From positions 69,887 through 88,905 of the forward strand of contig NZ_ML142861.1 in the NCBI RefSeq assembly GCF_004138495.1: a DNA stretch of 19,019 nucleotides. The letters run 5' to 3'. The notes under the pieces were generated by a model. The model saw nothing but the letters and a program-made list of their open reading frames with translations, was not told the DNA's origin and did not search any database. Position numbers and translations under genes: made by a program. Below are positions 7,418 to 14,878 of the stretch, piece by piece. How positions within the stretch are numbered: the first letter of the stretch is position 1; every line of letters starts with the position of its first letter. The DNA is from Phytoactinopolyspora endophytica (GTDB taxonomy: Bacteria; Actinomycetota; Actinomycetes; Jiangellales; Jiangellaceae).

Positions 7418-9079
7418 CTAGCCGTGCTCAGACTCGAACCGCTCGTATGCTTCGTTGACGACGTCGATGTACTGCGACATCCCCTTGGCCTCCAGCTCGG
7501 CGACGTAGGCGTCCCACTCGGAGAGGTCACGCTGCCCGAGGATGAACTGGAGCGTCGCCTGGTCGGTGTGGTCCCGCAACGGGGTCTCCCAGAGCGTGAC
7601 CTGCTCGCGCTCTTCCTCGGTGAACGGATGCGGCGGCGGCAGCGGAAGAAGGTCCTTCTCTGCCATCGTCTCCTGGAACTCCTGCTCCTCCTCGGAGAAC
7701 GTGGAGTGCAGGAGCTCCGTGCTGCCGCCGTAGGCGAACATGCCGTTGGAGAACCCGAAGTCCTCCTGCAGGTGTTTGTCAGCGTCCGGGTTGAGACTGA
7801 CGAAGTCGACGTCGTCCGCCAGTTGGTAGTCGCCCTCGCCGCCCGTGGTGTAGGTGACGTCTTCGACGCCCCATTTGGCGAACTCCTGGCCCTCGTCGGA
7901 GTACCAGAGCCAGTCGATGAACTGCATCATCGCCACGAAGTTCTCGCTCTCGGCGGCGTCGGCGCTGAACATAATCCCGTTCTCAAGCTGGGACGCGGCG
8001 TTGATCACGTTGCCGGCGGGACCGGCCGGGAGCGGGATCTTCCCGATCTCCGCGTCGGGGTTCTTGTCCTCGAACGCTGGACGATAGTCGTTGACGAGGG
8101 TCTGCGCGTTGGTCCCGATCGCGAACGACCTTCCGTTGGCGAACTTCTGGATCGCTGGGTCGTCATCCTGGGTGAAGCTCTCCGGGTCCATCAGGCCGTC
8201 GTCGACGAGGCCGCGCAGGTACTCCACCATGGCCCGGTATTCGTCGGTAGCGCCCGTGTAAACGAACTCACCGGCCTCTTCGTCCCACTGCTCATGGTTG
8301 AAGCCCCACCCGGCCGACGTCCCGAATGTCATTCCGAGGATGTTCAGCATGCTGCCACCGGGCGTGGGGACGTTCCATCGGCCGGAGAAGGGGTAGTCGT
8401 CCGGATACTCCTCCTTGATCGCCTCGAGCACGTCCCTGAACTCATCCCAGGTGGTCGGCGCTTCGAGTCCTAGATCGTCGAGGACGTCCAGGCGCATCGC
8501 GATGGTGTAGTCCTGCCACGGTGCCTCGTGCAGGCCGGGCAGCACGTAGAACTTGCCGTCCTGCTGCCGCAGTGTGTCGAGGTTGTCCTCCAGGCCCCAC
8601 TGTTCGACCTTGGCCTGGAAGTTCGGCATCAGGTCCACGTAATCGCTGATCGGCAGGATCGCGCGGGAGGACACGAACGGCTCCTCCGAGCCGGGGTACG
8701 TCTTCGGCATGATCGTGGGTGCGTCGCCGGAACCGATCAGCAGGCTGCGCTTGTCGTCGTAGTCGCTGAGCGGGACGACGGTCAGATCCAGCGTGACGTT
8801 GGTGCGCTCCTCGAGCTCTTCGAAGAACAGCCAATCGTCCTTCAACGGGTAGTTGGGGTGCTCGTTGTAGAGAGTGGAGAAGTTCAGCGGTTCGGTGGCG
8901 GTGAACTGGACGCCGATGTCGTAGTCGTCCATCGCGCCGACATCCTTGCCTTCAAGGTCGACGCCCTCACCCTCGTCGCTGCCGCCGCCCCCGTCGTCGC
9001 CGCCTCCGCAGGCCGCGAGGACCAATGCGGATGTCGTGACCATCACCGAGGCTGTCAGTTTCGCCCTGTGTCTCACCAT
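7418..9079 (-). CDS. ABC transporter solute-binding lipoprotein, LplA-type (family 1)
   Basis: A 553-residue extracellular sugar-binding lipoprotein. The signal peptide has a basic N-terminus, a hydrophobic core and the lipobox LAAC with Cys24 as the lipidated residue. An acidic Gly/Asp/Glu-rich linker (residues 25-50) follows, and then a two-lobe binding fold. Length and features such as NYPLKDDWLFFEELEERTNV resemble LplA/aldouronate-cluster binding proteins, longer than the ~430-residue standard family 1 proteins. The ATG at 9077-9079 has an AAAGGA ribosome-binding site 6-7 nt upstream. It follows the two permease genes after a 75-nt gap containing a hairpin; an SBP gene placed after its permeases is the less usual order. 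Substrate by context: xylo-oligosaccharides or aldouronates. This is inferred, not visible in the protein. Confidence 0.93.
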   Translation of the reverse strand: MVRHRAKLTASVMVTTSALVLAACGGGDDGGGGSDEGEGVDLEGKDVGAMDDYDIGVQFTATEPLNFSTLYNEHPNYPLKDDWLFFEELEERTNVTLDLTVVPLSDYDDKRSLLIGSGDAPTIMPKTYPGSEEPFVSSRAILPISDYVDLMPNFQAKVEQWGLEDNLDTLRQQDGKFYVLPGLHEAPWQDYTIAMRLDVLDDLGLEAPTTWDEFRDVLEAIKEEYPDDYPFSGRWNVPTPGGSMLNILGMTFGTSAGWGFNHEQWDEEAGEFVYTGATDEYRAMVEYLRGLVDDGLMDPESFTQDDDPAIQKFANGRSFAIGTNAQTLVNDYRPAFEDKNPDAEIGKIPLPAGPAGNVINAASQLENGIMFSADAAESENFVAMMQFIDWLWYSDEGQEFAKWGVEDVTYTTGGEGDYQLADDVDFVSLNPDADKHLQEDFGFSNGMFAYGGSTELLHSTFSEEEQEFQETMAEKDLLPLPPPHPFTEEEREQVTLWETPLRDHTDQATLQFILGQRDLSEWDAYVAELEAKGMSQYIDVVNEAYERFESEHG

Positions 9080-9120
9080 GGCTGTTCCTTTCGCTCGAAC
9101 GTCGTTGTCGAGTTGTGGCT

Positions 9121-9150
9121 CTCGCGGGCACCCATGCCGGGCCCTGCGAG
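9121..9150 (-). other. intercistronic hairpin upstream of the binding-protein gene
   Basis: CTCGCGGGC (9121-9129) pairs with GCCC-T-GCGAG (9141-9150), a 9-bp GC-rich stem with one bulged base and an 11-nt loop. It starts 4 nt beyond the permease stop and has no T-tract. Such hairpins often mark processing or partial-termination points that set binding-protein and permease mRNA apart; that role is inferred. Confidence 0.55.
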
Positions 9151-9154
9151 GGAT

Positions 9155-10081
9155 CTATTGCTTGACCGAGCCGAGCATCACGCCCGACACGAAATACCGC
9201 TGGATGAAGGGGTAGACGCAGAGGATCGGCAGGACCGTCAGGACCATCGTCACCGCCTGAATGTTCGAGGCGACCTGCGCGAGATCGCTGCTTTCGAGCC
9301 CCGCGCCCGCCGAGTTTGCGCCCGCGATCAGGTTGCGCAGGTAGATGGTGATCGGGAAGAGCTCCGCCCGATCCATGTACAGGAACGCCTGGAACCAGGA
9401 ATTCCAGTAGGCGACCGAGTAGAACAAGATCATCGTCGCCACCACCGCCTTGGACAGCGGCAGCACGACATACCAGAGGGTCTTGTACGTGTTGAGTCCG
9501 TCGATCTTGGCCGCCTCTTCGAGCTCGGTCGGCAGATTCTCGAAGAAGGACTTCATGACCAGCAGGTTGAAGACGGAGATCGCGTTCGGCAGCACGATCG
9601 CCCATAACGTGTTCTTCAACCCCAGACTGGTGACGAGCACATAGTTCGGGATGAGACCGCCGTTGAAGAACATCGTGAACACGGCGACACCGATGAGGAA
9701 CGTGCGGCCGCGAAGGTTCCGCTTCGACAGCACGTAGGCGTAGCACGTGGTCAACACCATGGCGATGAGCGTCGCCACCACCGTGTAGACGACGGTGTTC
9801 CGGTAGTTGATCCAGAACATGGAGTCGCTCATGACGAGCTCGTAGGTGGTGACGTTGAAACCTCTCGGGATGAGGTTGACGTCACCGGCTCGGATGTGGG
9901 ACTCACCGCTGAGGGACTGAGCGATGATGTTGACGAACGGATACAACGTGACCACCACGACGCCGAGCAGCGCCACGGTGTTGAACACCTGGAAGACGCG
10001 ATAGCCACGTGAGTCTTGAATGCCGCTCGTCGTCGGGCGTGCGATCCTGTCGGCCACCTTGGTCGGATCGACGGTCACCAT
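9155..10081 (-). CDS. ABC sugar transporter permease, LplC/CarB type
   Basis: A 308-residue inner-membrane permease of the CUT1 carbohydrate uptake group. It has about six spans (first at about residues 31-53, last near 280-300). The EAA loop that contacts the ATPase is EEAAKIDGLNTYKTLWYVVLP at about 188-208. The C-terminus, YFVSGVMLGSVKQ, is the common ending of LplC-like permeases. The open frame runs on to 10819, but this is a shadow of the preceding permease. The chosen ATG (10079-10081) has AGGGA 7 nt upstream and overlaps the previous stop by 7 nt (ATGGTGA), which implies coupled translation and 1:1 assembly with the other permease. No ATPase gene is linked, so a shared MsmK/MsiK-type ATPase encoded elsewhere is presumed. 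Confidence 0.94.
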   Translation of the reverse strand: MVTVDPTKVADRIARPTTSGIQDSRGYRVFQVFNTVALLGVVVVTLYPFVNIIAQSLSGESHIRAGDVNLIPRGFNVTTYELVMSDSMFWINYRNTVVYTVVATLIAMVLTTCYAYVLSKRNLRGRTFLIGVAVFTMFFNGGLIPNYVLVTSLGLKNTLWAIVLPNAISVFNLLVMKSFFENLPTELEEAAKIDGLNTYKTLWYVVLPLSKAVVATMILFYSVAYWNSWFQAFLYMDRAELFPITIYLRNLIAGANSAGAGLESSDLAQVASNIQAVTMVLTVLPILCVYPFIQRYFVSGVMLGSVKQ

Positions 10082-11064
10082 AGGCTCGTCCCTACTGCTC
10101 GACGCGAGATCGCGTTCGCGGACAAGATCAGCGTCAGCCCGATGATCGCCTCGAAGAGGCCGATCGCCGCGGCATAGCTGAAGTTGTTCGACTCCAGGCC
10201 GATTCGATACAGGTACGTCGCGATGACGTCCGCCGTCGGATAGGTCAGCGGGTTGTAGATCAGCAGGATCTTCTCGAAGCCCAGCGCCATGAACGTCCCG
10301 ATGTTCAGGATCATCAGGACGATCATGGTGGGCCGGATGCCAGGAAGCGTGACGTACCACGTCTGCTTCCACCGGTTGGCACCGTCGATCCGCGCGGCCT
10401 CGTAGAGCTGCGGGTCGATTGTGGTGAGTGCCGCGAGGTACAGGATGGTGCCCCATCCCACGGTCTGCCAGACCTCCGAGGACACATAGACGGCGCGGAA
10501 CCACTCCGGCTGCTGGAGGAATGGGATCGCGTCGCCGCCCAGCGCACCCACGATCTGGTTGACCGTTCCTTCCAGCGACAGCAGCTGCATCAGCATGCCG
10601 GCGATGATCACGATCGAGAGGAAGTGCGGCAGGTAGGAGACCGTCTGCACGAACCGCTTGAAGTACCGGACGCGTACCTCGTTGAGGAGCAGCGCCAGGA
10701 TGATCGGCATGGGAAAGACGACCGCGAGGGTGAGCGTGCCGAGGATGATCGTGTTCCAGAAGACGTTCCAGAACGTCGGGTCGTTCAGGAACATCTCGAT
10801 GTAGCGCAGCCCCACCCATTCTTCGCCGAATATCGAGCCGCCGGGCCGGAACGTGCGGAACGCAATGACGTTGCCGATCATCGGCAGGTACCGGAAGATC
10901 AGGAAGAACAGCAGCGGCAACACGGCCAGCGAGTACAGCTGCCAGTCCCGGCGCAGCACGACCCGCCAGGGTTGCTTCCCTGAACGGGTGCGTGGCCGCG
11001 CCGGGGGATCTGGCGGCTGCACCGTCGACGGCGGTGGTTCGACCGCCGTTCCTTGCGTACTCAT
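10075..11064 (-). CDS. ABC sugar transporter permease, LplB type
   Basis: A 329-residue permease that pairs with the following one to form the translocation channel for the oligosaccharide. A Pro-rich cytoplasmic N-terminus (residues 1-33) leads into a first span at about 44-60, with spans then at about 104-128, 148-165, 200-215, 245-265 and 295-318. The EAA loop is EAARIDGANRWKQTWYVTLPG at 222-242. The segment FFLIFRYLPMIGNVIAF is typical of LplB-like proteins. The ATG (11062-11064) has a strong GGAGGTGA site 7 nt upstream and lies 17 nt after the GH3 stop, so the hydrolase and transporter genes are co-transcribed. The second permease gene starts before this one ends. Confidence 0.94.
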   Translation of the reverse strand: MSTQGTAVEPPPSTVQPPDPPARPRTRSGKQPWRVVLRRDWQLYSLAVLPLLFFLIFRYLPMIGNVIAFRTFRPGGSIFGEEWVGLRYIEMFLNDPTFWNVFWNTIILGTLTLAVVFPMPIILALLLNEVRVRYFKRFVQTVSYLPHFLSIVIIAGMLMQLLSLEGTVNQIVGALGGDAIPFLQQPEWFRAVYVSSEVWQTVGWGTILYLAALTTIDPQLYEAARIDGANRWKQTWYVTLPGIRPTMIVLMILNIGTFMALGFEKILLIYNPLTYPTADVIATYLYRIGLESNNFSYAAAIGLFEAIIGLTLILSANAISRRAVGTSLW

Positions 11065-11081
11065 CCCACGCTCACCTCCAT

Positions 11082-13442
11082 CTATCGAGTCGTCGTGACG
11101 CGGACGCTGGAACTGCTCATGAGCTCACGGTCAGGGCCGACCTCACGCACGGGGCCGACCAGACGCAGCGGAAGAGCTGCGTGCACATCAGAGCTGGACC
11201 GCGCGAGCCGCAGCTGGACATCCCCGGGTTCGACGACGCGTATGCCGGCCAGACCGGTGAACGCCGTGAGGTCCGCAGGCACCGTGATCGTCACGTCGGC
11301 TTGCTCACCCGGTTCGAGGGCGACGCGTGCGTACCCGATCAGTCGCACGACGGGGCGGGTCACCTGGACGAACGGCTGGTGCAGATACAGCTGGACGACG
11401 TCCGCTCCGGGCACGTCACCGACGTTGCGGACCGTGACTTCGACCTGCACCTCGCCGTCGACGGGCCACTCGGTCGCGTCGTCCACGACCCCCGCGCCGT
11501 CCCACTCGAGGGTCGCGTAGCCCAGGCCGTGGCCGAACGGGAAGGCCGGGGTCGGGTCGATGTTGGACACGCGCGATCGATGGCCGAGAGGTGCGGAGAG
11601 GTAGGTGGCAGGCTGACTGCCCGGGTCCCGGGGCACACTGACCGGAAGCCGGCCCGACGGGGAGATCGCCCCGGTCAAGGCCTCGGCGACGGCGTGACCG
11701 CCACGTTGTCCCGGGAAGAACGCCTGGACGATCGCCGCTGCCGAGTCGACGAACTCGCCGAGTGCGTAGGGACGGCCGGTGAGCAGCACGATCACCACCG
11801 GAGTCCCGGTCTCGATCAGAGCGTGCAGCAGTTCACTCTGAACTCCGGGCAGGGAGAGGTCCGCGACGTCGCAGCCCTCGCCGGACGTGCCGCGGCCGAA
11901 CATTCCGGCTCTGTCCCCCACCACGGCGACGCAGACCTCCGCTTCGGCGGCAGCAGCCACAGCTTCGTCGAACCCGGAGCGATCCGGATCCGTCACGTCG
12001 CAGCCACGAGCGTGGCTCACCGCGCCGTGCGCGACGTAAAGCGCTTGCCGCACCGACGTAATGTCGATCCCGATCGGATGATCGGGATGCTGTACTCCGA
12101 CATGGGCCGGGAACGAATAGCAGCCGAGCATGGCCATCGGCTCGTCCGAAAGCGGTCCTACCAAGGCGACTCGCGCATCTGATGTGAGCGGCAACACCCC
12201 GGCTGGGTTGCTCAGCAGGACAACTGATTCTCGGGCCAGTCGCAGCGCCACCTCCTGGTTGGTCGGATCGTCGAGCACGAGCTGGTCGATACCGGCCGGT
12301 TTCGGATCCCAGTCCGCGTCGAGCAGGCCGAGCTCAGCCTTCTGTGCCAAGACACGGTGCAGGGCCCGGTCCACCAGCGCTTCCTCCACCTCCCCGGACC
12401 TGACGGCCTCCAACAGCGGGGCGCCGAAGGCGTCGATCGTCGGCAGCTCGACGTCCACGCCAGCCTCGAGCGCACGCGCGGCGGCCTGCGCCGGGCCGTC
12501 CGCCACCCGATGCAGCGTCTCCAGGAACCGCACGCCGAAGTAGTCCGCCACGACCGTCCCCTCGAACCCCCAGCGTTCGCGGAGGAGCTCGGTGAGCAGG
12601 CCACGATCGGCGGCCGCAGGTACGCCGTCGATCTCCGCGTACGAGTGCATGACAGAGCGCGCGTTTCCGAGCCGCAGGACGGTCTCGAACGGGGCGAGGA
12701 CGATGTCCGCGAGCTCACGCGGCCCCATCGAGACCGGCGCGAGGTTCCGCCCCGCGCGGGACGCCGAGTAGCCGGCGAAGTGTTTGAGCGTCGCCACGAC
12801 GCCCGCGTTCTCGAGCCCCCGTACGTAAGCCGTCCCGACCGTCGCCACCAGGTAGGGATCCTCTGAGATCGTCTCCTCAGTGCGGCCCCACCGGTAGTCG
12901 CGGGTCACGTCCAGCACAGGCGCCAGCCCCTGGTGGACTCCGGCACGGCGCATCGACGTGCCGATTCTTCCGGCCATCTCCTCGACCAGCTCCGAGTCGA
13001 AGGACGCACCCCAGGACAACGGAATCGGATACGCCGTCGCCTGCCAGGCCGCGAAGCCGGCGAGACATTCCTCGTGCACGAGCGCCGGGATCCCGAAGCG
13101 GCTCGCCGCGACGATCTCGGCCTGGGAGCTCGCCAGCGACCGTGCACCGGCCGCCGGCTCGACCGGACGAGTGCCGAACGGGCGGGTCAGCTGCCCGAGT
13201 CCGTTCCGGATGACCTGCTGCCAGTCGACGGGATCCTTGGTCATGTCGGACTGATGCGGAGCCACTCCCTCGCCGTCGGCCTCGGCGCCGACCCAGACAC
13301 CGACCAGTTGCGCCAGCTTCTCCTCGAGGGTCATCCGGCCGATGAGGTCGTCGGCGCGCTCGACGGGCGAGTGCCGAGGATCCCGCCAGGGCGGCGTGGT
13401 CGTGTTCGAGTCGCTCTGGGCGGCACTCGTGTCCGTGGTCAT
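11082..13442 (-). CDS. bxlA: glycoside hydrolase family 3 beta-xylosidase/beta-glucosidase (BxlA-like)
   Basis: A 786-residue intracellular GH3 enzyme and the first gene of the operon. Family landmarks: RDYRWGRTEETISEDP (about 181-196), KHFAG (220-224), and the nucleophile Asp300 in GTVVADYFGV. A probable acid/base Glu lies in the TSGEGCDVADLSLPG loop. A fibronectin-III-like domain at the C-terminus contains VRNVGDVPGADVVQLYL. It acts as an exo-beta-glycosidase; xylosidase is favoured over glucosidase by the GH67/GH39 company and by the resemblance of the arrangement to the Streptomyces bxlEFGA-bxlR locus (from memory). The frame is open to 13529, but the ATG at 13440-13442 has AAAGGAG 4 nt upstream whereas 13529 has none, so the shorter start is chosen. 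No signal peptide is visible. The gene is transcribed divergently from the LacI regulator. Confidence 0.93.
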   Translation of the reverse strand: MTTDTSAAQSDSNTTTPPWRDPRHSPVERADDLIGRMTLEEKLAQLVGVWVGAEADGEGVAPHQSDMTKDPVDWQQVIRNGLGQLTRPFGTRPVEPAAGARSLASSQAEIVAASRFGIPALVHEECLAGFAAWQATAYPIPLSWGASFDSELVEEMAGRIGTSMRRAGVHQGLAPVLDVTRDYRWGRTEETISEDPYLVATVGTAYVRGLENAGVVATLKHFAGYSASRAGRNLAPVSMGPRELADIVLAPFETVLRLGNARSVMHSYAEIDGVPAAADRGLLTELLRERWGFEGTVVADYFGVRFLETLHRVADGPAQAAARALEAGVDVELPTIDAFGAPLLEAVRSGEVEEALVDRALHRVLAQKAELGLLDADWDPKPAGIDQLVLDDPTNQEVALRLARESVVLLSNPAGVLPLTSDARVALVGPLSDEPMAMLGCYSFPAHVGVQHPDHPIGIDITSVRQALYVAHGAVSHARGCDVTDPDRSGFDEAVAAAAEAEVCVAVVGDRAGMFGRGTSGEGCDVADLSLPGVQSELLHALIETGTPVVIVLLTGRPYALGEFVDSAAAIVQAFFPGQRGGHAVAEALTGAISPSGRLPVSVPRDPGSQPATYLSAPLGHRSRVSNIDPTPAFPFGHGLGYATLEWDGAGVVDDATEWPVDGEVQVEVTVRNVGDVPGADVVQLYLHQPFVQVTRPVVRLIGYARVALEPGEQADVTITVPADLTAFTGLAGIRVVEPGDVQLRLARSSSDVHAALPLRLVGPVREVGPDRELMSSSSVRVTTTR

Positions 13443-13502
13443 GAAACTCCTTTGTTTCCAGCCCCGACGTCTGTCGACCGTTGAGTCCGCGACACCGTGG
13501 CT

Positions 13503-13513
13503 CGAAACTTTCG
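13503..13513. promoter_or_regulatory. predicted operator: perfect palindrome CGAAACTTTCG
   Basis: A perfect 5-1-5 inverted repeat 61 nt upstream of the GH3 start. CGAAA/TTTCG palindromes are recalled as the regulatory boxes ahead of streptomycete xylanase and bxl genes, recognised by LacI-type repressors. It lies downstream of the predicted start site of the leftward promoter and touches a second TTGACG (13512-13517). Binding here would block elongation or polymerase access. Confidence 0.72.
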
Positions 13514-13544
13514 TCAACTCTTCCGACATCCAACTTTGTCAGGG

Positions 13545-13573
13545 AGGCTAGGGGCTGTTGGGTCGGCCGTCAA
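13545..13573 (-). promoter_or_regulatory. predicted promoter of the xylan operon
   Basis: Reading leftwards, a -35 TTGACG (13573-13568), exactly 17 nt, and a -10 TAGCCT (13550-13545) are seen. This is a good -35 with an actinobacterial TAnnnT -10. Transcription would start near 13538, leaving a leader of about 95 nt that contains the palindrome. A second TTGACG at 13517-13512 has only a weak -10 (TGTCGC). Confidence 0.5.
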
Positions 13574-13703
13574 CCCCCTCGAATGGCCAAACACCAGGGG
13601 ACGCGTTCCTCCTCTACGCCAACCGAGGGCACCCGCAGTCGAGGTCATAGCTTCGGCAAACCAGGAAAAACACCGGTCTTGTGCTACGTTGTCCCGATAG
13701 TTG

Positions 13704-13714
13704 CGAAACCGTCG
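13704..13714. promoter_or_regulatory. predicted secondary operator, degenerate CGAAACCGTCG
   Basis: It matches the perfect palindrome at 13503-13513 in 9 of 11 positions (TT changed to CG) and lies 52 nt before the regulator start used here. This placement would allow autoregulation, or looping between two sites about 200 nt apart. The match is short, so chance is possible. Confidence 0.4.
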
Positions 13715-13765
13715 GAGTAGGATCGACTAGGATCACTTGCCCGGCCCGACGAGGACATGTGGGAG

Positions 13766-14821
13766 ATGACTACGGATCCGCCATCGAACGGTTTACGCTC
13801 CAACCCCGCAGTGACGATCTCTTCGATCGCCGAGGAGACCGGCGTCTCGGTGCCGACCGTCTCGAAGGTCCTCAACGGCAGGTCGGACGTCGCCGCGGAC
13901 ACTCGCGCCAAGATCGAAGCAGCCCTCGAACGTCACCAGTACCGGCGGCGCAACCGTGGCCCCGCCACGGTTGGCCCAGCCTTGATCGACCTGGCATTTC
14001 ACGAGCTGGACTCGGCGTGGTCTATTCAGATCATCCGAGGCGTCGAAGTGGCTGCCGCCGAGGCTGAGATGAGCGTCGTCCTTTCCGAGCTCGGTGGACG
14101 GCACCGTCCGGAGCAGAAGTGGCTCGACGCGGTCCTCGCGCGTCGTCCGATGGGTGTCATCTTGGTGCTCTCGACACTCGGGAAAGCCCAACGGCACCAG
14201 CTCGAAAGCCGGTCGATACCGTTCGTCGTGCTCGATACCGACGGTGAGCCGCCTGATGGCGTACCCACGGTGGGCTCGAACAACTGGAACGGAGGGCTCT
14301 CCGCGACACGGCATCTTCTCGGGCTCGGCCACGAACGGATCGCTGTGATCTCCGGGCCCCCGGATGTGCTGTGCTCACGCGCCCGGGTCGACGGGTTCCG
14401 CAGCGCGCTCGAGGAAGCCGGGCTGACGGTGGAGCCTTCCTTCATCCGCTACGGCGACTTCTACGTCGAAGGGGGCTATCAGCACGGCAAAGAACTCCTG
14501 ACTCGCCCCGACCGGCCCACGGCGATCTTCGCCGGTTCTGACATGCAGGCCCTGGGGGTGTTGCGTGCGGCACGTGAGCTCGGCCTGGACGTCCCACGTG
14601 ACCTGTCCGTGGTCGGCTACGACAACCTGCCCGTCAGCGGTTGGGTCGGTCCGGCCCTGACCACGGTCAACCAGCCGCTTCAAGCCATGGCCGTGACCGC
14701 GACCAACCTGCTCATCGACCTGGCCCGAGGCAATAGCCCACAGCTACAGCAGGTGGATCTGGCGACCGAGCTGATCGTGCGGGAGAGCACGGCTCCGCCG
14801 ATGACCTCAGATCCCTCGTAG
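13766..14821 (+). CDS. LacI-family transcriptional regulator of the xylan-fragment operon
   Basis: About 351 residues. The N-terminal helix-turn-helix and hinge read AVTISSIAEETGVSVPTVSKVLNGRSDVAADTRAKIEAALERHQY, the standard LacI pattern. It is followed by a periplasmic-binding-protein-like ligand domain, with GSNNWNGG, GHERIAVISGP, AIFAGSDMQALGVLRAARELGLDVPRDLSVVGYDN and the closing TTVNQPLQAM region. Divergence from the operon and the palindromes between them argue for a repressor released by a xylo-oligosaccharide (inferred; ligand-contact residues were not assigned). Start choice: the ATG at 13757 has its GAGGA only 1 nt away. The ATG at 13766 uses the same GAGGA with a 10-nt gap and is preferred; the difference is three residues. 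Confidence 0.94.
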   Translation: MTTDPPSNGLRSNPAVTISSIAEETGVSVPTVSKVLNGRSDVAADTRAKIEAALERHQYRRRNRGPATVGPALIDLAFHELDSAWSIQIIRGVEVAAAEAEMSVVLSELGGRHRPEQKWLDAVLARRPMGVILVLSTLGKAQRHQLESRSIPFVVLDTDGEPPDGVPTVGSNNWNGGLSATRHLLGLGHERIAVISGPPDVLCSRARVDGFRSALEEAGLTVEPSFIRYGDFYVEGGYQHGKELLTRPDRPTAIFAGSDMQALGVLRAARELGLDVPRDLSVVGYDNLPVSGWVGPALTTVNQPLQAMAVTATNLLIDLARGNSPQLQQVDLATELIVRESTAPPMTSDPS

Positions 14822-14873
14822 TACGGCCTCGACCTCGTAGTAAGGCCTCGACCTCATAGCGCGGCCTCGACAC
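14817..14873. repeat. three tandem 19-bp repeats between convergent genes
   Basis: Copies: CGTAGTACGGCCTCGACCT (14817-14835), CGTAGTAAGGCCTCGACCT (14836-14854; one difference) and CATAGCGCGGCCTCGACAC (14855-14873; more diverged). The first copy includes the regulator's TAG stop, and each copy carries TAG at the same place. They fill the gap to the purN stop. No clear hairpin plus T-tract terminator is seen, so these repeats are the only structure in the convergent gap. Confidence 0.85.
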
Positions 14874-14878
14874 CGGGC

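Larger units (their letters stand above)
13443..13765. promoter_or_regulatory. divergent control region between the xylan operon and the LacI-type regulator
   Basis: About 320 nt without a gene. It holds, from left to right, the GH3 ribosome-binding site, the palindrome CGAAACTTTCG, a TTGACG-17-TAGCCT promoter firing leftwards, a relatively A-rich patch near 13655-13675, a degenerate second palindrome, and a direct repeat TAGGATC (13718-13724 and 13728-13734) just ahead of the regulator gene. No convincing rightward promoter was found. Confidence 0.7.

Noticed and set aside
10082..10819. N-terminal extension of the second permease frame
   Set aside because: Out-of-frame shadow of the first permease; ATG at 10081 has a ribosome-binding site and gives the normal family length.
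13443..13529. 29-residue longer start of the GH3 protein
   Set aside because: No ribosome-binding site at 13529, and it would place the predicted operator inside coding sequence; AAAGGAG precedes the ATG at 13442.
14817..14873. CRISPR array
   Set aside because: Repeats are directly abutting without spacers, and no cas genes are present.
14822..14878. Intrinsic terminator between the LacI gene and purN
   Set aside because: No GC stem followed by a T-tract; only tandem repeats are visible.
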